This document shows positions 36,496 to 44,893 of a DNA stretch of 64,000 nt, piece after piece. Source of the DNA: Sphaerisporangium sp040685555. GTDB lineage: Bacteria; Actinomycetota; Actinomycetes; Streptosporangiales; Streptosporangiaceae. Position 1 is the first letter of the stretch. Every line of letters begins with the position of its first letter. The position numbers were made by a program, and so were the translations under genes. The stretch spans positions 45,206-109,205 of the forward strand of contig NZ_JBFBIK010000010.1 of NCBI RefSeq assembly GCF_040685555.1. The letters run 5' to 3'. The notes under the pieces are model-generated. The model saw only the letters and a program-made list of their open reading frames with translations, searched no databases and was not told where the DNA came from.

Positions 36496-37430
36496 GGCTT
36501 GCGCTCCTGGACCCGCAGGAAGAGGAAGGTCACGATCACGATGATGATCGCGAGCACGGTGGCGATGGCCGAGCCGTAGCCGACGTTGGCCTTCTCGAAG
36601 AAGTTCTGGTAGCTGAAGTACGACGGCACCATCGTGGCCTTGCCGGGACCGCCCCTGGTCAGCACGAAGATCGGGCCGAAGACCTTGAGCGCGGCGATCG
36701 TGCAGGTCAGCAGGACCACGAAGATCTCCGGTCTGATCTGCGGGATCGTGATGTGCCAGAACCGCCGCCACCAGGACGCGCCGTCGATCTCCGCCGCCTC
36801 GTACAGCGCCGGGTCGACCCGCTGCAACCCCGCCATGAAGATCACGACCGGGTAGCCGAGCTGGAACCAGACCATGATCCCCATGACGGAGGCCAGGGCG
36901 ATGTCGGGGTCGCCCAGCCAGTTCTGCGCCAGCGAGCCGACCCCGACCGCCTTCAGCACCTCATTGAGCGCGCCGTACGACGGGTGCAGCATCCAGCCCC
37001 ACACCACTCCGGCGACCGCCACCGGCAGCACCTGCGGCAGGTAGTACGCGGCCCGCAGCGCGCTCGCCGTACGGGCCCCGAACCTCTTGCCGATGTAGTC
37101 GAACAGGGCCGCGGCGAGCACCAGCCCGAACATGGTCGGCAGGATCGCCATCGCGACGATCAGCGCGACGTTGTGCTGGAACGAGGCCCAGAAGGTCTCG
37201 TCGGTGAGCAGCCGCCGGTAGTTGTCGAGCCCGATCCACCTGGGGGTGCCGACACCGCTCCACCTGGTGAAGCTGGTGCCGATGTTCATCAGGAACGGCA
37301 CGATGACGACCGCGAGGAAGAGCACCGCGCTGGGCACCAGGTAGACCCAGTACCCGGCGCCCCCGCGACGGCGCCGGACCGGCTCGGGCGCCCGCGCCGT
37401 GGCCGGGCGCGCCGGAGCGTGGACCGCCAT
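36492..37430 (-). CDS. Sugar ABC importer permease, MalF-type
   Basis: 312 residues with six membrane helices after a short Arg/Ala-rich N-terminus. YWVYLVPSAVLFLAVVIVPF starts the first helix and VDPALYEAAEIDGASWWRRF is the EAA docking loop. Its start shares one base with the binding-protein stop (TGATG). It is the partner of the MalG-type permease, belonging to the CUT1 class of di- and oligosaccharide importers. Confidence 0.93.
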   Translation of the reverse strand: MAVHAPARPATARAPEPVRRRRGGAGYWVYLVPSAVLFLAVVIVPFLMNIGTSFTRWSGVGTPRWIGLDNYRRLLTDETFWASFQHNVALIVAMAILPTMFGLVLAAALFDYIGKRFGARTASALRAAYYLPQVLPVAVAGVVWGWMLHPSYGALNEVLKAVGVGSLAQNWLGDPDIALASVMGIMVWFQLGYPVVIFMAGLQRVDPALYEAAEIDGASWWRRFWHITIPQIRPEIFVVLLTCTIAALKVFGPIFVLTRGGPGKATMVPSYFSYQNFFEKANVGYGSAIATVLAIIIVIVTFLFLRVQERKP

Positions 37431-38740
37431 CAGTTGCCGATGTCGGCGAGGTTGTCGTTGTACGGCTGCGCGATCTCGTCCAGGACCTTGTCCGGGGCCT
37501 TGCTGCCGTTGATCAGCTCCTGGACACCGGCGACCAGGGTGTCGTAGTAGCCGGGGGCGGGCCAGTCGGGGTAGAACGCGAGGCCGTCCTGTGCCGAGAG
37601 CTTGTTGAAGTTCTCGATCAGTTCCTTGTTCTTCTCGTCGGTGATGGCCGTGGGATCGGCCGCGACCGGGACGCCGCCCGCGTTGCCGAGCTTGTTCTGG
37701 ATGTCCTTCTTCATCGTCAGGTCGATGAAGTCATAGGCCAGGTCCTTGTTCTTGGACTTCTCAGGCACGACCCACAGGTTGCCGCTGGAGCCGGCGCTCA
37801 TCTGGTTGCCCGGCCACAGGAACGTGCCCCACTTGAAGTCCTTGATGTCGGAGCTCATGCGGCCGTACCACCAGCTTCCCGAGACCATCATCGGGAACTT
37901 GCCGGAGATGAACGAGGTGCCCATGTCCTCGGCCTTGATCCCGGCCGACTCGTTGCTGATGTAGCCCCTCTTCACCCAGTCGGCGAAGGTGGTCGCGGCG
38001 TAGGTCAGCTCGGGGCCGTGGAAGTCGACCTTGCCCTTGTAGAGCTGGAAGGCGTCCACCCAGGGGCGCTGCGCCTTGCTGAGCGCCAGCTGGTACATGA
38101 TCTGCTGGGCAGGGTACTCGGCGCCGCCGACGGCGAGGGGCGTGATGCCCGCCTTGGCGAACTTGTCCAGGGCCGCGGTGAACTCGTCGAACGTCGCGGG
38201 CACCTTGATGCCCTGCTTCTCGAAGGCATCCTTGTTGTAGTAGACCATCACGTACTCGGCGTAGTTCGGGATGCCGAACCACCTGCCCGAGCCCATGACG
38301 CCCCTGTCGTCGTAGCGGGCCGTGGTCTGCAGGCTCGGGCTGAGGAGCTTGTCCCAGCCCCGCTTGGTGGCCTGCTCGCTCAGGTCGGTGAGCAGCCCCT
38401 GTTTCGACAGCAGGCCGGCGGTGGCGTTGCCCTTGTTGTACTCCATGAGGTCCGGGGCCTGGTCGGAACCGAGGACCATGCCGGCCGTCTTCTGGATCTG
38501 CTCGAAGCTCTTCTCCTCGAACTTCACCTTGACGTTCGGGTGGCTGGCCTCGAACTGCTTGATGGCGTCGGCCCAGGCGACGCCCATCGCGCTGGTCGCC
38601 CCCTCGTAGTGCCAGAGGGTCAGGGTCTTCGCCTCGCCGGAGCCGCCCCCGCCGCTCGTGTCCGGGGAACCCGATGAGCCGCAGGCGGCGAGTGTCACCG
38701 CCGCCGCGGCCAGCGCGACGACGATCCCTAGCTTGGACAT
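37430..38740 (-). CDS. Sugar-binding lipoprotein of the MalF/G-type importer
   Basis: 436 residues. A hydrophobic start and lipobox (AAVTLAACGSSG) mark it as a lipoprotein, followed by a Ser/Gly linker. KTLTLWHYEGATSAMGVAWA and the aromatic-rich sites (PWVDAFQLYKGKVDFHGPEL) fit a CUT1 family-1 solute-binding protein. Its 5' end overlaps the GH31 stop by 13 bp, so it is in one operon with the alpha-xylosidase and the permeases. The ligand is inferred to be a xylose-containing oligosaccharide from context. Confidence 0.92.
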   Translation of the reverse strand: MSKLGIVVALAAAAVTLAACGSSGSPDTSGGGGSGEAKTLTLWHYEGATSAMGVAWADAIKQFEASHPNVKVKFEEKSFEQIQKTAGMVLGSDQAPDLMEYNKGNATAGLLSKQGLLTDLSEQATKRGWDKLLSPSLQTTARYDDRGVMGSGRWFGIPNYAEYVMVYYNKDAFEKQGIKVPATFDEFTAALDKFAKAGITPLAVGGAEYPAQQIMYQLALSKAQRPWVDAFQLYKGKVDFHGPELTYAATTFADWVKRGYISNESAGIKAEDMGTSFISGKFPMMVSGSWWYGRMSSDIKDFKWGTFLWPGNQMSAGSSGNLWVVPEKSKNKDLAYDFIDLTMKKDIQNKLGNAGGVPVAADPTAITDEKNKELIENFNKLSAQDGLAFYPDWPAPGYYDTLVAGVQELINGSKAPDKVLDEIAQPYNDNLADIGN

Positions 38741-41046
38741 GGTGTTTCTCCAGGGGGTTGCTGGCCGGCGGCGACCGTGGCGGGGGCGCCGGCGACGGGA
38801 GCGATCTCGACGTTGGTGATCTGTTTGGGGCCGGAGACGCTGACGTGGAGCACGTCGCCCTCCCGGGTGGCGGTGACCGTCGTGTCCCCGTCGACGTCCC
38901 TGATGGTGGTACGCCCGCCGTCGCCGTAGCTCACGACGGTGACCTCGGCGAACGGCTCGGCGCCGACCGTGTCGCGGACCTCGGTGACCGGGATGAGCGC
39001 GCCGTGCCGCACGAACAGAGGGATCTGGTCGAGCGGCTTGGTGACCGCGATGTACCGGCCGCCGGTGTGCACCTCATGGGTCCAGTAATCGACCCACTCG
39101 CCGGCGGGCAGGTAGACCTTCCGGGTGCCCTCGGGGGAGGTCATCGGGGCCACGAGCAGGTCCCGCCCGAACAGGTACTCCAGGTCGGCCTGCCAGGCCA
39201 CCGGGTCGTCCGGGTAGTCGACGCACAGGGCGCGCATCATCGGGGCGCCGGTCCGCGTGGCCTCGACCGCCGCCGAGTAGATGTACGGCATGAGCCGGTA
39301 GCGGAGCCTGATCGCCTCGACGGCGAGGTGCTCCACCTCGGGGAACTCCCACGGCTCGCGGCTGGTGGTGCCGTGGAAGCGGACCAGCGGGGACAGCACG
39401 CCGAACTGCGCCCACCGGACGTACAGGTCGTCGGCCGGGGTGCCGGTGAAGCCGCCCGCGTCGTGGCTCCAGAACGGGATGCCGGACAGGCCGTGCGACA
39501 GCCCGCCCCTGATCGTGCTGCCCATCGCCGGGAAGGAGGTGTAGGTGTCGCCGCCCCACTGGGCCGAGTGCCGCTGGCCGCCGAGGAACGACGAGCGGGC
39601 CCAGACCATGCCGTGCCCGTTCACCTCGCGGGTCACCTCGGAGACCGCGTCGTTGAACAGCAGCGCGTAGACGTTGTGCAACTCGGTGCCGGTCATGCCG
39701 TTCGAGGCCACCGAGTCGGCCGGGACGCCCTCGGCGAAGTCGGTCTTGAAGACCGAGACGCCCTGCCGGAGCAGCGGGCGCAGCAGGCCCTTGAACCATT
39801 CGACCGCCGCCGGGCTGGTGAGGTCGACGATGCCGCAGGCCGGGTACGAGCCGTGCCAGGAGTCCGCGACGTAGACCTCACCATCCTGTTTTTTCAGGAA
39901 GTATCCGTTGGCCGAGGCCTCGGTGAAGACGGGGCTGAGGTGGGAGATGTACGGGTTCATCCATAGGCAGGTCTCGAAGCCCTGCTCCTTGAGCGTGGCC
40001 AGCATCCCCTCCGGGTCGGGGAAGCTCTCCGGGTCCCATCTGAGGTCGGACCAGTGCCCCTTGACCTGCCAGTAGCAGTCCAGGTGCAGGACGTCGCAGG
40101 GGATGCCCCGCTCGCGGATCTTGCCGGCCCGCTCCAGCACCCGCTCCTGGGTGTCCTTGAAGAAGCCCGAGGAGATCCAGCTCCCGAAGGCCCACTTGGG
40201 CGGCAGCGCCGGGGCGCCGGTGAGCAGGTCATACCGCGCCAGGATCTCGGGGACGCCCGGCCCGCCGATCACGTAGTAGTCGATCAGGTCGTCCGGGACG
40301 ACGATCTCGACGCAGCTGTGCGTGGCGCGGCAGACGTCGAACTCCACCGGCATGCCGCTGTCCACCAGGAGACCGTATCCCCGGCTGGACACGTAGAAAG
40401 GCACGTTTTTATACGAACGATCGGATTCAGCGCCAAAGGCGTCAAAGTTCCACATCAGCGGGCGCTGGCCGCGCTTGTCGAGCGGGGTGAACTTCTCGCC
40501 GAACCCGCCGAAGTGCTCGTCGGGCTGGGCGGCCAGGCTCTCCTGGTAGGCCACGGTCACGCCGTCGACCAGGGAGCGCCCGAACGGCAGCGTGCGCAGC
40601 CGGCCGCTGATGTCCACGTGGCCCGGATCCTGCTCGGTCAGCAGGCGGCCCTCGGCGTCGGTGAAGCGCAGGTGCCAGGGATGCAGGGTGATCTCCGCCC
40701 GTACGGCGCCCGCGTCCACCACGACCCCCGTGTCACCGGTCTCCACCCGCGCGCCCGCGAAGTCGCCGGGGTGGACCATCTCGATGACCCGCGCGGAGCG
40801 GGTGCGGGCCTCCGCGTCCTCGCCCAGCCTGACGCGGATCACCCCCTCGCCGGCCACCGCCACCTGGACGACCAGCACCTCGTCCGCCGAGGTCGAGGCC
40901 TTGAAGGTCGCGCCCCGCCCGTCCACGGCCGTCAGCTCGGCCCGGGTGAGCGCCGAAAGGCCCTGCTCACCCTGCACGCGCACCGGGAGCTCCGGCGGAT
41001 CCGCGCTGAAGTACTCGTGCGCGATCAGAGGGGGACGGTACGGCAT
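38728..41046 (-). CDS. GH31 alpha-xylosidase (YicI-type)
   Basis: About 772 residues from ATG 41046, seven bases after an AGGAG site; a frame start seven codons earlier is less likely. No signal peptide, so intracellular. The nucleophile region VFKTDFAEGVPADS (Asp about 436) has the K-T-D-F pattern of alpha-xylosidases rather than alpha-glucosidases, and GGQRHSAQWGGDTYTSF holds the general acid (about D500). HLDCYWQVKGHWSDLRWDPE and NVPFYVSSRGYGLLVDS are further family blocks. It removes alpha-1,6-linked xylose, for example from isoprimeverose-type units of xyloglucan. First gene of the operon GH31, binding protein, MalF, MalG, GH3. Confidence 0.93.
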   Translation of the reverse strand: MPYRPPLIAHEYFSADPPELPVRVQGEQGLSALTRAELTAVDGRGATFKASTSADEVLVVQVAVAGEGVIRVRLGEDAEARTRSARVIEMVHPGDFAGARVETGDTGVVVDAGAVRAEITLHPWHLRFTDAEGRLLTEQDPGHVDISGRLRTLPFGRSLVDGVTVAYQESLAAQPDEHFGGFGEKFTPLDKRGQRPLMWNFDAFGAESDRSYKNVPFYVSSRGYGLLVDSGMPVEFDVCRATHSCVEIVVPDDLIDYYVIGGPGVPEILARYDLLTGAPALPPKWAFGSWISSGFFKDTQERVLERAGKIRERGIPCDVLHLDCYWQVKGHWSDLRWDPESFPDPEGMLATLKEQGFETCLWMNPYISHLSPVFTEASANGYFLKKQDGEVYVADSWHGSYPACGIVDLTSPAAVEWFKGLLRPLLRQGVSVFKTDFAEGVPADSVASNGMTGTELHNVYALLFNDAVSEVTREVNGHGMVWARSSFLGGQRHSAQWGGDTYTSFPAMGSTIRGGLSHGLSGIPFWSHDAGGFTGTPADDLYVRWAQFGVLSPLVRFHGTTSREPWEFPEVEHLAVEAIRLRYRLMPYIYSAAVEATRTGAPMMRALCVDYPDDPVAWQADLEYLFGRDLLVAPMTSPEGTRKVYLPAGEWVDYWTHEVHTGGRYIAVTKPLDQIPLFVRHGALIPVTEVRDTVGAEPFAEVTVVSYGDGGRTTIRDVDGDTTVTATREGDVLHVSVSGPKQITNVEIAPVAGAPATVAAGQQPPGETPCPS

Positions 41047-41088
41047 TGCTGCGCTCCTGTACGACACGAGGGAAGGACTCGCGAATTA

Positions 41089-41107
41089 GTTTGCCGACTA
41101 TACGAAC
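41089..41107. promoter_or_regulatory. Candidate ROK operator GTTTG-N9-CGAAC (site 2)
   Basis: GTTTG (41089-41093) and CGAAC (41103-41107), nine bases apart, 43 bp upstream of the GH31 start. On the minus strand a TTGACG (-35-like) lies just ahead, so the site falls in the GH31 promoter spacer, a repressing position. Confidence 0.65.
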
Positions 41108-41143
41108 AAACGTCAACGCCGCCGGGGCCGTGCTTCTGCCACG

Positions 41144-41172
41144 TTGACACGACCGCACCCGCGTACTTAGTT
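41144..41172 (+). promoter_or_regulatory. Probable GH42 promoter
   Basis: TTGACA (41144-41149) and TTAGTT (41167-41172) are 17 bp apart on the plus strand. The -10 is weak but overlaps the candidate ROK operator at 41170-41188, so a bound repressor would block it. The GH42 start is 61 bp downstream. Confidence 0.5.
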
Positions 41173-41188
41173 TGCTCACCATACGAAC
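41170..41188. promoter_or_regulatory. Candidate ROK operator GTTTG-N9-CGAAC (site 3)
   Basis: GTTTG (41170-41174) and CGAAC (41184-41188) with the same nine-base spacing; it shares TTAGTTTGC and ATACGAAC with site 2, 81 bp away. It lies over the GH42 -10 region. Confidence 0.65.
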
Positions 41189-41233
41189 TCCGCGCTCGCC
41201 GGACGGGCCGGGACGACGGGCGGGGAACGCGGC

Positions 41234-43204
41234 GTGAAGTGGCCGAGGGGGATGGACGGGCTCTGCTACGGGGGCGACTACAACCCCGAGCAGTGGCCCG
41301 AGGAGGTGTGGCACGAGGACGTCGCGCTCATGCGCGAGGCCGGGGTCACCCTCGTCACCGTGGGCGTGTTCTCCTGGGCCTCGCTGGAACCCTCCCCGGG
41401 CCACTTCGCCTTCGACCGGCTCGACCACGTGCTCGACCTGCTCGACGCGGGCGGGATCAAGGTGAACCTGGCCACCCCCACGGCCTCTCCCCCACCGTGG
41501 TTCGGCCTCGCCCATCCCGACGCGCTGCCCGTGACCGCCGACGGCACCCGGCTGGCGCACGGCAGCCGCGACACCTACTGCGTGTGCGCTCCGGCGTACC
41601 AGGAGGCGTCGGTGCGCGTCGCCCGCGCGCTCGCCGAGCGCTACCGGGACCACCCGGCGCTGGCCATGTGGCACGTGCACAACGAGTACGGCACGTGGTG
41701 CCACTGCGACCACGTGGCGGCGGCGTTCCGCGACTGGCTGCGCGCCCGGCACGGCTCGCTCGACGCCCTCAACGACGCCTGGACCACCGCGTTCTGGAGC
41801 CAGGCCTACGCGGACTGGGACGAGATCGCGCCGCCGCGCGCCACGCAGTACCTTCCGAACCCCTCGCAGGCGCTCGACTTCCGCCGCTTCCTGTCGGACG
41901 CCATGCTCGGCCACTACCGCGCCCAGCGGGCCGTGCTGCGCGGGCTGACCCCGGACGTGCCGGTGACCACGAACTTCGTGTTCGGGAGCTGGGTGCCGGT
42001 GAACAACTGGGAGTGGGCGGGCGAGGTGGACCTCGTCGCGATCGACCACTACCCCGGCGACCGCGAGCGCGCGGCGGAGCAGACCGCGTTCGCCGCCGAC
42101 CTGGCGCGCGCGTGGGCGGGAGGGCGGCCGTGGCTGCTCATGGAGCAGGCGGCCGGGATCGTCTACACGGGAACGCGCATGCTGGCCAAACGGCCCGGCC
42201 AGATCGCCCTGCACAGCCTCCAGCACATCGCGCGGGGGTCCCGGGGGGCGATGTTCTTCCAGTGGCGGGCCTCGCGGGGCGGGTCCGAGCTCTGGCACGG
42301 CGGGATGGTGCCGCACGCGGGGCCCGACAGCCGGATCTTCCGCGAGATCCGCGACCTCGGCCGCCTGCTCCCCCGCCTGGCCGACGTCTCGGGCGACGTT
42401 CTCGCGGACGCGGCCATCCTGTGGGACCCGGAATCCTGGTGGGCGGTGGAGGCGCCGGGGCTCCCCTCGCCGGAGGCGCGTTACCTGGACGCGCTCCACC
42501 AGGCCCACCGGGTGCTGTGGCGTAGTGGTGTCACTACCGACTTCGCCCACCCGTCCGGCGAACTGTCCGCGTACCCGGTGGTGCTGGTCCCGAGCCTCTA
42601 CCTGGTCTCCGACGCCACCGCCCGCAACCTCGCGCGGTACGTCGAGGGCGGTGGCACGCTGGTCGTCTCGTTCTTCAGCGGCGTCGCCGACGAGCACGCC
42701 CGCGTGCGGCTCGGCGGCCATCCCGGAGCGCTCCGCGACCTCCTCGGCATCCGGGTCGACGAGTTCCTCCCCCTGGACGAGCCCGTGCCGATCCGCCTGC
42801 ACGACGACGGCGGCGGCGGGCCTCGTACGGTGAACGGCTCGATCTGGAGCGAGCGCGTCGAGACGCGCGGCGCCACGGCGCAGGCGTGGTACCGGGGCGG
42901 CGACCTGGACGGCCTGCCGGCGATCACCCGGCACCGTCACGGCGCCGGACAGGCGTTCTACGTGTCCACCCGGCTCGACGACGACGCCTACGCCGCCGTC
43001 CTGGCCTGCGCGGGCGTCCCCGCCGCGCCCGTCCCCGTGGGCGTCGAGCTGGTACGCAGGAGCGGCGGCCGGCTGTTCGCCCTCAACCACACGGCCACCG
43101 AACACGAGATCGCGGTGACCGGGACGGACCTCGTCACGGGGGCCGAGGCCGGCGGCGTACTCCGCCTCGCACCGGGCGGCTTCGCCGTGGTCAGCACGCT
43201 ATGA
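41234..43204 (+). CDS. GH42 beta-galactosidase
   Basis: 656 residues. GLCYGGDYNPEQWPEEVWHE is the family start; the acid/base Glu is in MWHVHNEYG (E151) and the nucleophile in WLLMEQAAG (E304). Cysteines 156 and 158 (TWCHCDH) resemble part of the zinc cluster of the family. Trimerisation and beta-sandwich C-terminal domains follow. No signal peptide. The start GTG 41234 has GGGGA upstream. It is divergent from the GH31 operon across a region with two candidate ROK operators, so the two are probably co-induced. It removes beta-linked galactose, which fits xyloglucan side chains as well as other galactosides. Confidence 0.94.
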   Translation: MKWPRGMDGLCYGGDYNPEQWPEEVWHEDVALMREAGVTLVTVGVFSWASLEPSPGHFAFDRLDHVLDLLDAGGIKVNLATPTASPPPWFGLAHPDALPVTADGTRLAHGSRDTYCVCAPAYQEASVRVARALAERYRDHPALAMWHVHNEYGTWCHCDHVAAAFRDWLRARHGSLDALNDAWTTAFWSQAYADWDEIAPPRATQYLPNPSQALDFRRFLSDAMLGHYRAQRAVLRGLTPDVPVTTNFVFGSWVPVNNWEWAGEVDLVAIDHYPGDRERAAEQTAFAADLARAWAGGRPWLLMEQAAGIVYTGTRMLAKRPGQIALHSLQHIARGSRGAMFFQWRASRGGSELWHGGMVPHAGPDSRIFREIRDLGRLLPRLADVSGDVLADAAILWDPESWWAVEAPGLPSPEARYLDALHQAHRVLWRSGVTTDFAHPSGELSAYPVVLVPSLYLVSDATARNLARYVEGGGTLVVSFFSGVADEHARVRLGGHPGALRDLLGIRVDEFLPLDEPVPIRLHDDGGGGPRTVNGSIWSERVETRGATAQAWYRGGDLDGLPAITRHRHGAGQAFYVSTRLDDDAYAAVLACAGVPAAPVPVGVELVRRSGGRLFALNHTATEHEIAVTGTDLVTGAEAGGVLRLAPGGFAVVSTL

Positions 43205-43235
43205 CCGGATGGGCGTCCGGCACGCGAGAGAGTGC

Positions 43236-43243
43236 AAGCGCTT
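43236..43243. promoter_or_regulatory. LacI-type operator core behind GH42
   Basis: AAGCGCTT, within TGCAAGCGCTTAACA, is the CG-centred core typical of LacI/GalR sites. It differs in its flanks from the TCGAAGCGCTTCGA operators at 20 kb. It precedes two small genes. Confidence 0.35.
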
Positions 43244-43317
43244 AACAAGAAGACGTCAAGCGGCGGGAGCAATAGTCTGCTCAGGCACTCGGTGCCACGA
43301 CCGGAGGGAGAAGAGCG

Positions 43318-43419
43318 ATGAGGCGCATCACGATCGCCACGCCCCGAGGGGGCCGCCGCACGAGCAGGGCCTTCGGCCTTGATCTGCGCTCGCCCTCCGG
43401 ACGCACGCTGCCGTACTAG
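43318..43419 (+). CDS. Very small ORF, 33 aa, function unknown
   Basis: An ATG with a strong GGAGGGAGAAG site in front opens 33 codons: a basic peptide beginning MRRITIATPRGGRRTSRAFG and ending SGRTLPY. No family is recognised and no membrane segment or signal is present. It sits behind GH42, followed by a possible second promoter and a 57-aa ORF in the same direction. The ribosome site is the main support. Confidence 0.4.
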   Translation: MRRITIATPRGGRRTSRAFGLDLRSPSGRTLPY

Positions 43420-43426
43420 AGATCTT

Positions 43427-43437
43427 TACAATAGTCT
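43427..43437 (+). promoter_or_regulatory. -10-like element TACAAT before the 57-aa gene
   Basis: TACAAT at 43427-43432 is a good sigma-70-type -10; the nine-base CAATAGTCT it begins also occurs at 43270-43278, upstream of the 33-aa ORF. No clear -35 is seen for either. Confidence 0.35.
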
Positions 43438-43493
43438 TAGGCCGTCCTCTGTAGACATCTCATCTAACAGAATCATCACGCCGGGGGGCTGGG

Positions 43494-43667
43494 ATGAAAA
43501 GGCTTTCGGTGGTGCCCGCGTACGTGCCACGGCACAAGGTGCGCGACATCCGATCGGCACACGGTCGGAGGCCTTCCAGCGAGTCCAAGGTGGTGCACCT
43601 CCAGGCGTACACCGGGCGCAACGTCATCCGCTTCCCACCCACAGGCGGGCCGGCCCCCGCCGCCTGA
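43494..43667 (+). CDS. Small basic protein, 57 aa, function unknown
   Basis: ATG 43494 follows a GGGGGCTGG ribosome site. The product begins MKRLSVVPAYVPRHKVRDIR, is rich in Arg and Lys, and ends in GGPAPAA. It has no cysteines, no signal peptide and no membrane helix. It could be a nucleic-acid-binding or regulatory peptide, but this is a guess. The next gene, on the minus strand, ends at 43794. Confidence 0.5.
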   Translation: MKRLSVVPAYVPRHKVRDIRSAHGRRPSSESKVVHLQAYTGRNVIRFPPTGGPAPAA

Positions 43668-43793
43668 CCGCCACCGCGCGAGATCAGCGCGAGCGGCGTC
43701 CGACGGCGGGCACGGCGAGGGCGACCAGGGGAGACGCAGAGCGGCGGCGTGCTCGTACGCGATGAGCGCTCGGCCCCTGCCGCTGGAAGGGTG

Positions 43794-44705
43794 TCAGCGG
43801 GGTAGGGCGGCGGTTCTGGCGAGGGCGTCGGTGGTGAAGCTCTCCGGGTATGGGGAGCGGGCGAGCGCCTCGGGCACCGTCAGCTCTCCGGCCTCGACCG
43901 CCCTGCACAGCTCCGCCACCTCGGCGAGCTCGGCACGCTGGCGGGCCACGAACGCGGCGTCCACCGGATCGCCGTGCCCCGGCACGACCGTACGGGCCCC
44001 GAGGCCGAGCACCCTGTCGAGAGCGGATGGCCACGCCAGCGGGAAGGCGTCGCCGAACGACGGGGGCGCCCCCTGCTCCACCAGGTCTCCCGCGAAGACC
44101 AGGGCGCTGTCGGGCACGTGCACCACCAGGTCATGATCGGTGTGCCCCGGGCCGGGGTGCGACAGCCGTACCAGCCGCCCCCCGAGATCGATCTCAGCGA
44201 CCCCCTCGACCAGCCTGCCACCGAGGTCGTCCTCCGCGATCCCCTCGACCGGGCCGCGGGTGGTGGTGCCTTCGGCGAGTCTGCCGTCGAAGCCGATCTG
44301 GGTCGTGCCCTCGACCAGCCTGCCGGGCAGCACGAGTCGTGCGGCCTCGATGCGTGCGGCCGACTCAGGGGCTCCCTGGTCGCGGTAGTGCCGCGCCCAG
44401 ATCGCCCGCTGCGCCTCGCCGGTCTGGGCGAGGTCGGTCGCGCAGGCGGGATGCGCCCAGACCGGGCACTCCCCGAACGCCGCCGTGCCGAAGCTGTGGT
44501 CGAAGTGCGCGTGGGTCAGCACCACCGACCAGGGCAGGGCGGTCAGCTCTCGCACGGCGGCCGCGAACTCGGCGCCCCCCACCTCGTCGGGGCCCGTGTC
44601 GACCACCAGGCAGGCGCGGTCGCCCGCCACCAGGCCGAGCGACAGGTCGAGCTCGGTGTGGCGCCGCACCCAGGCCCGGTCACCGACCTCGACCCACCTG
44701 TCCAC
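43794..44705 (-). CDS. MBL-fold metallohydrolase with an internal repeat expansion
   Basis: 303 residues. The metallo-beta-lactamase motif is LTHAHFDHS (H65, H67, D69, H70); GHTDHD (H188) and VVPGHGDPV supply further metal ligands, so it is a two-zinc hydrolase of unspecified substrate. Residues ~129-177 are unusual: LVEGTTQIGFDGR, LAEGTTTRGP..GIAEDDLGGR and LVEGVAEIDLGGR are three variants of one unit, where relatives have a single strand before the GHTD motif. GGAGG precedes the GTG start. It stands alone between small genes and an exporter gene. Confidence 0.88.
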   Translation of the reverse strand: MDRWVEVGDRAWVRRHTELDLSLGLVAGDRACLVVDTGPDEVGGAEFAAAVRELTALPWSVVLTHAHFDHSFGTAAFGECPVWAHPACATDLAQTGEAQRAIWARHYRDQGAPESAARIEAARLVLPGRLVEGTTQIGFDGRLAEGTTTRGPVEGIAEDDLGGRLVEGVAEIDLGGRLVRLSHPGPGHTDHDLVVHVPDSALVFAGDLVEQGAPPSFGDAFPLAWPSALDRVLGLGARTVVPGHGDPVDAAFVARQRAELAEVAELCRAVEAGELTVPEALARSPYPESFTTDALARTAALPR

Positions 44706-44893
44706 CCGCCACCTCCACGCCCTACAACGGCCCTAGTGTATGAGGGCCGGCCGGCCACCAGTGCGGTGTCGACGAGCTGCGGGCTCGTACCAGCGGGAAC
44801 CGGCACGACCGGCGATCGGCCGTGCTCCTCGTACAGCCGCGAACCTCCTGACCCGCATCGGGGCGTGACCGGCCGCCCGCCGGCGCGCGGAGG

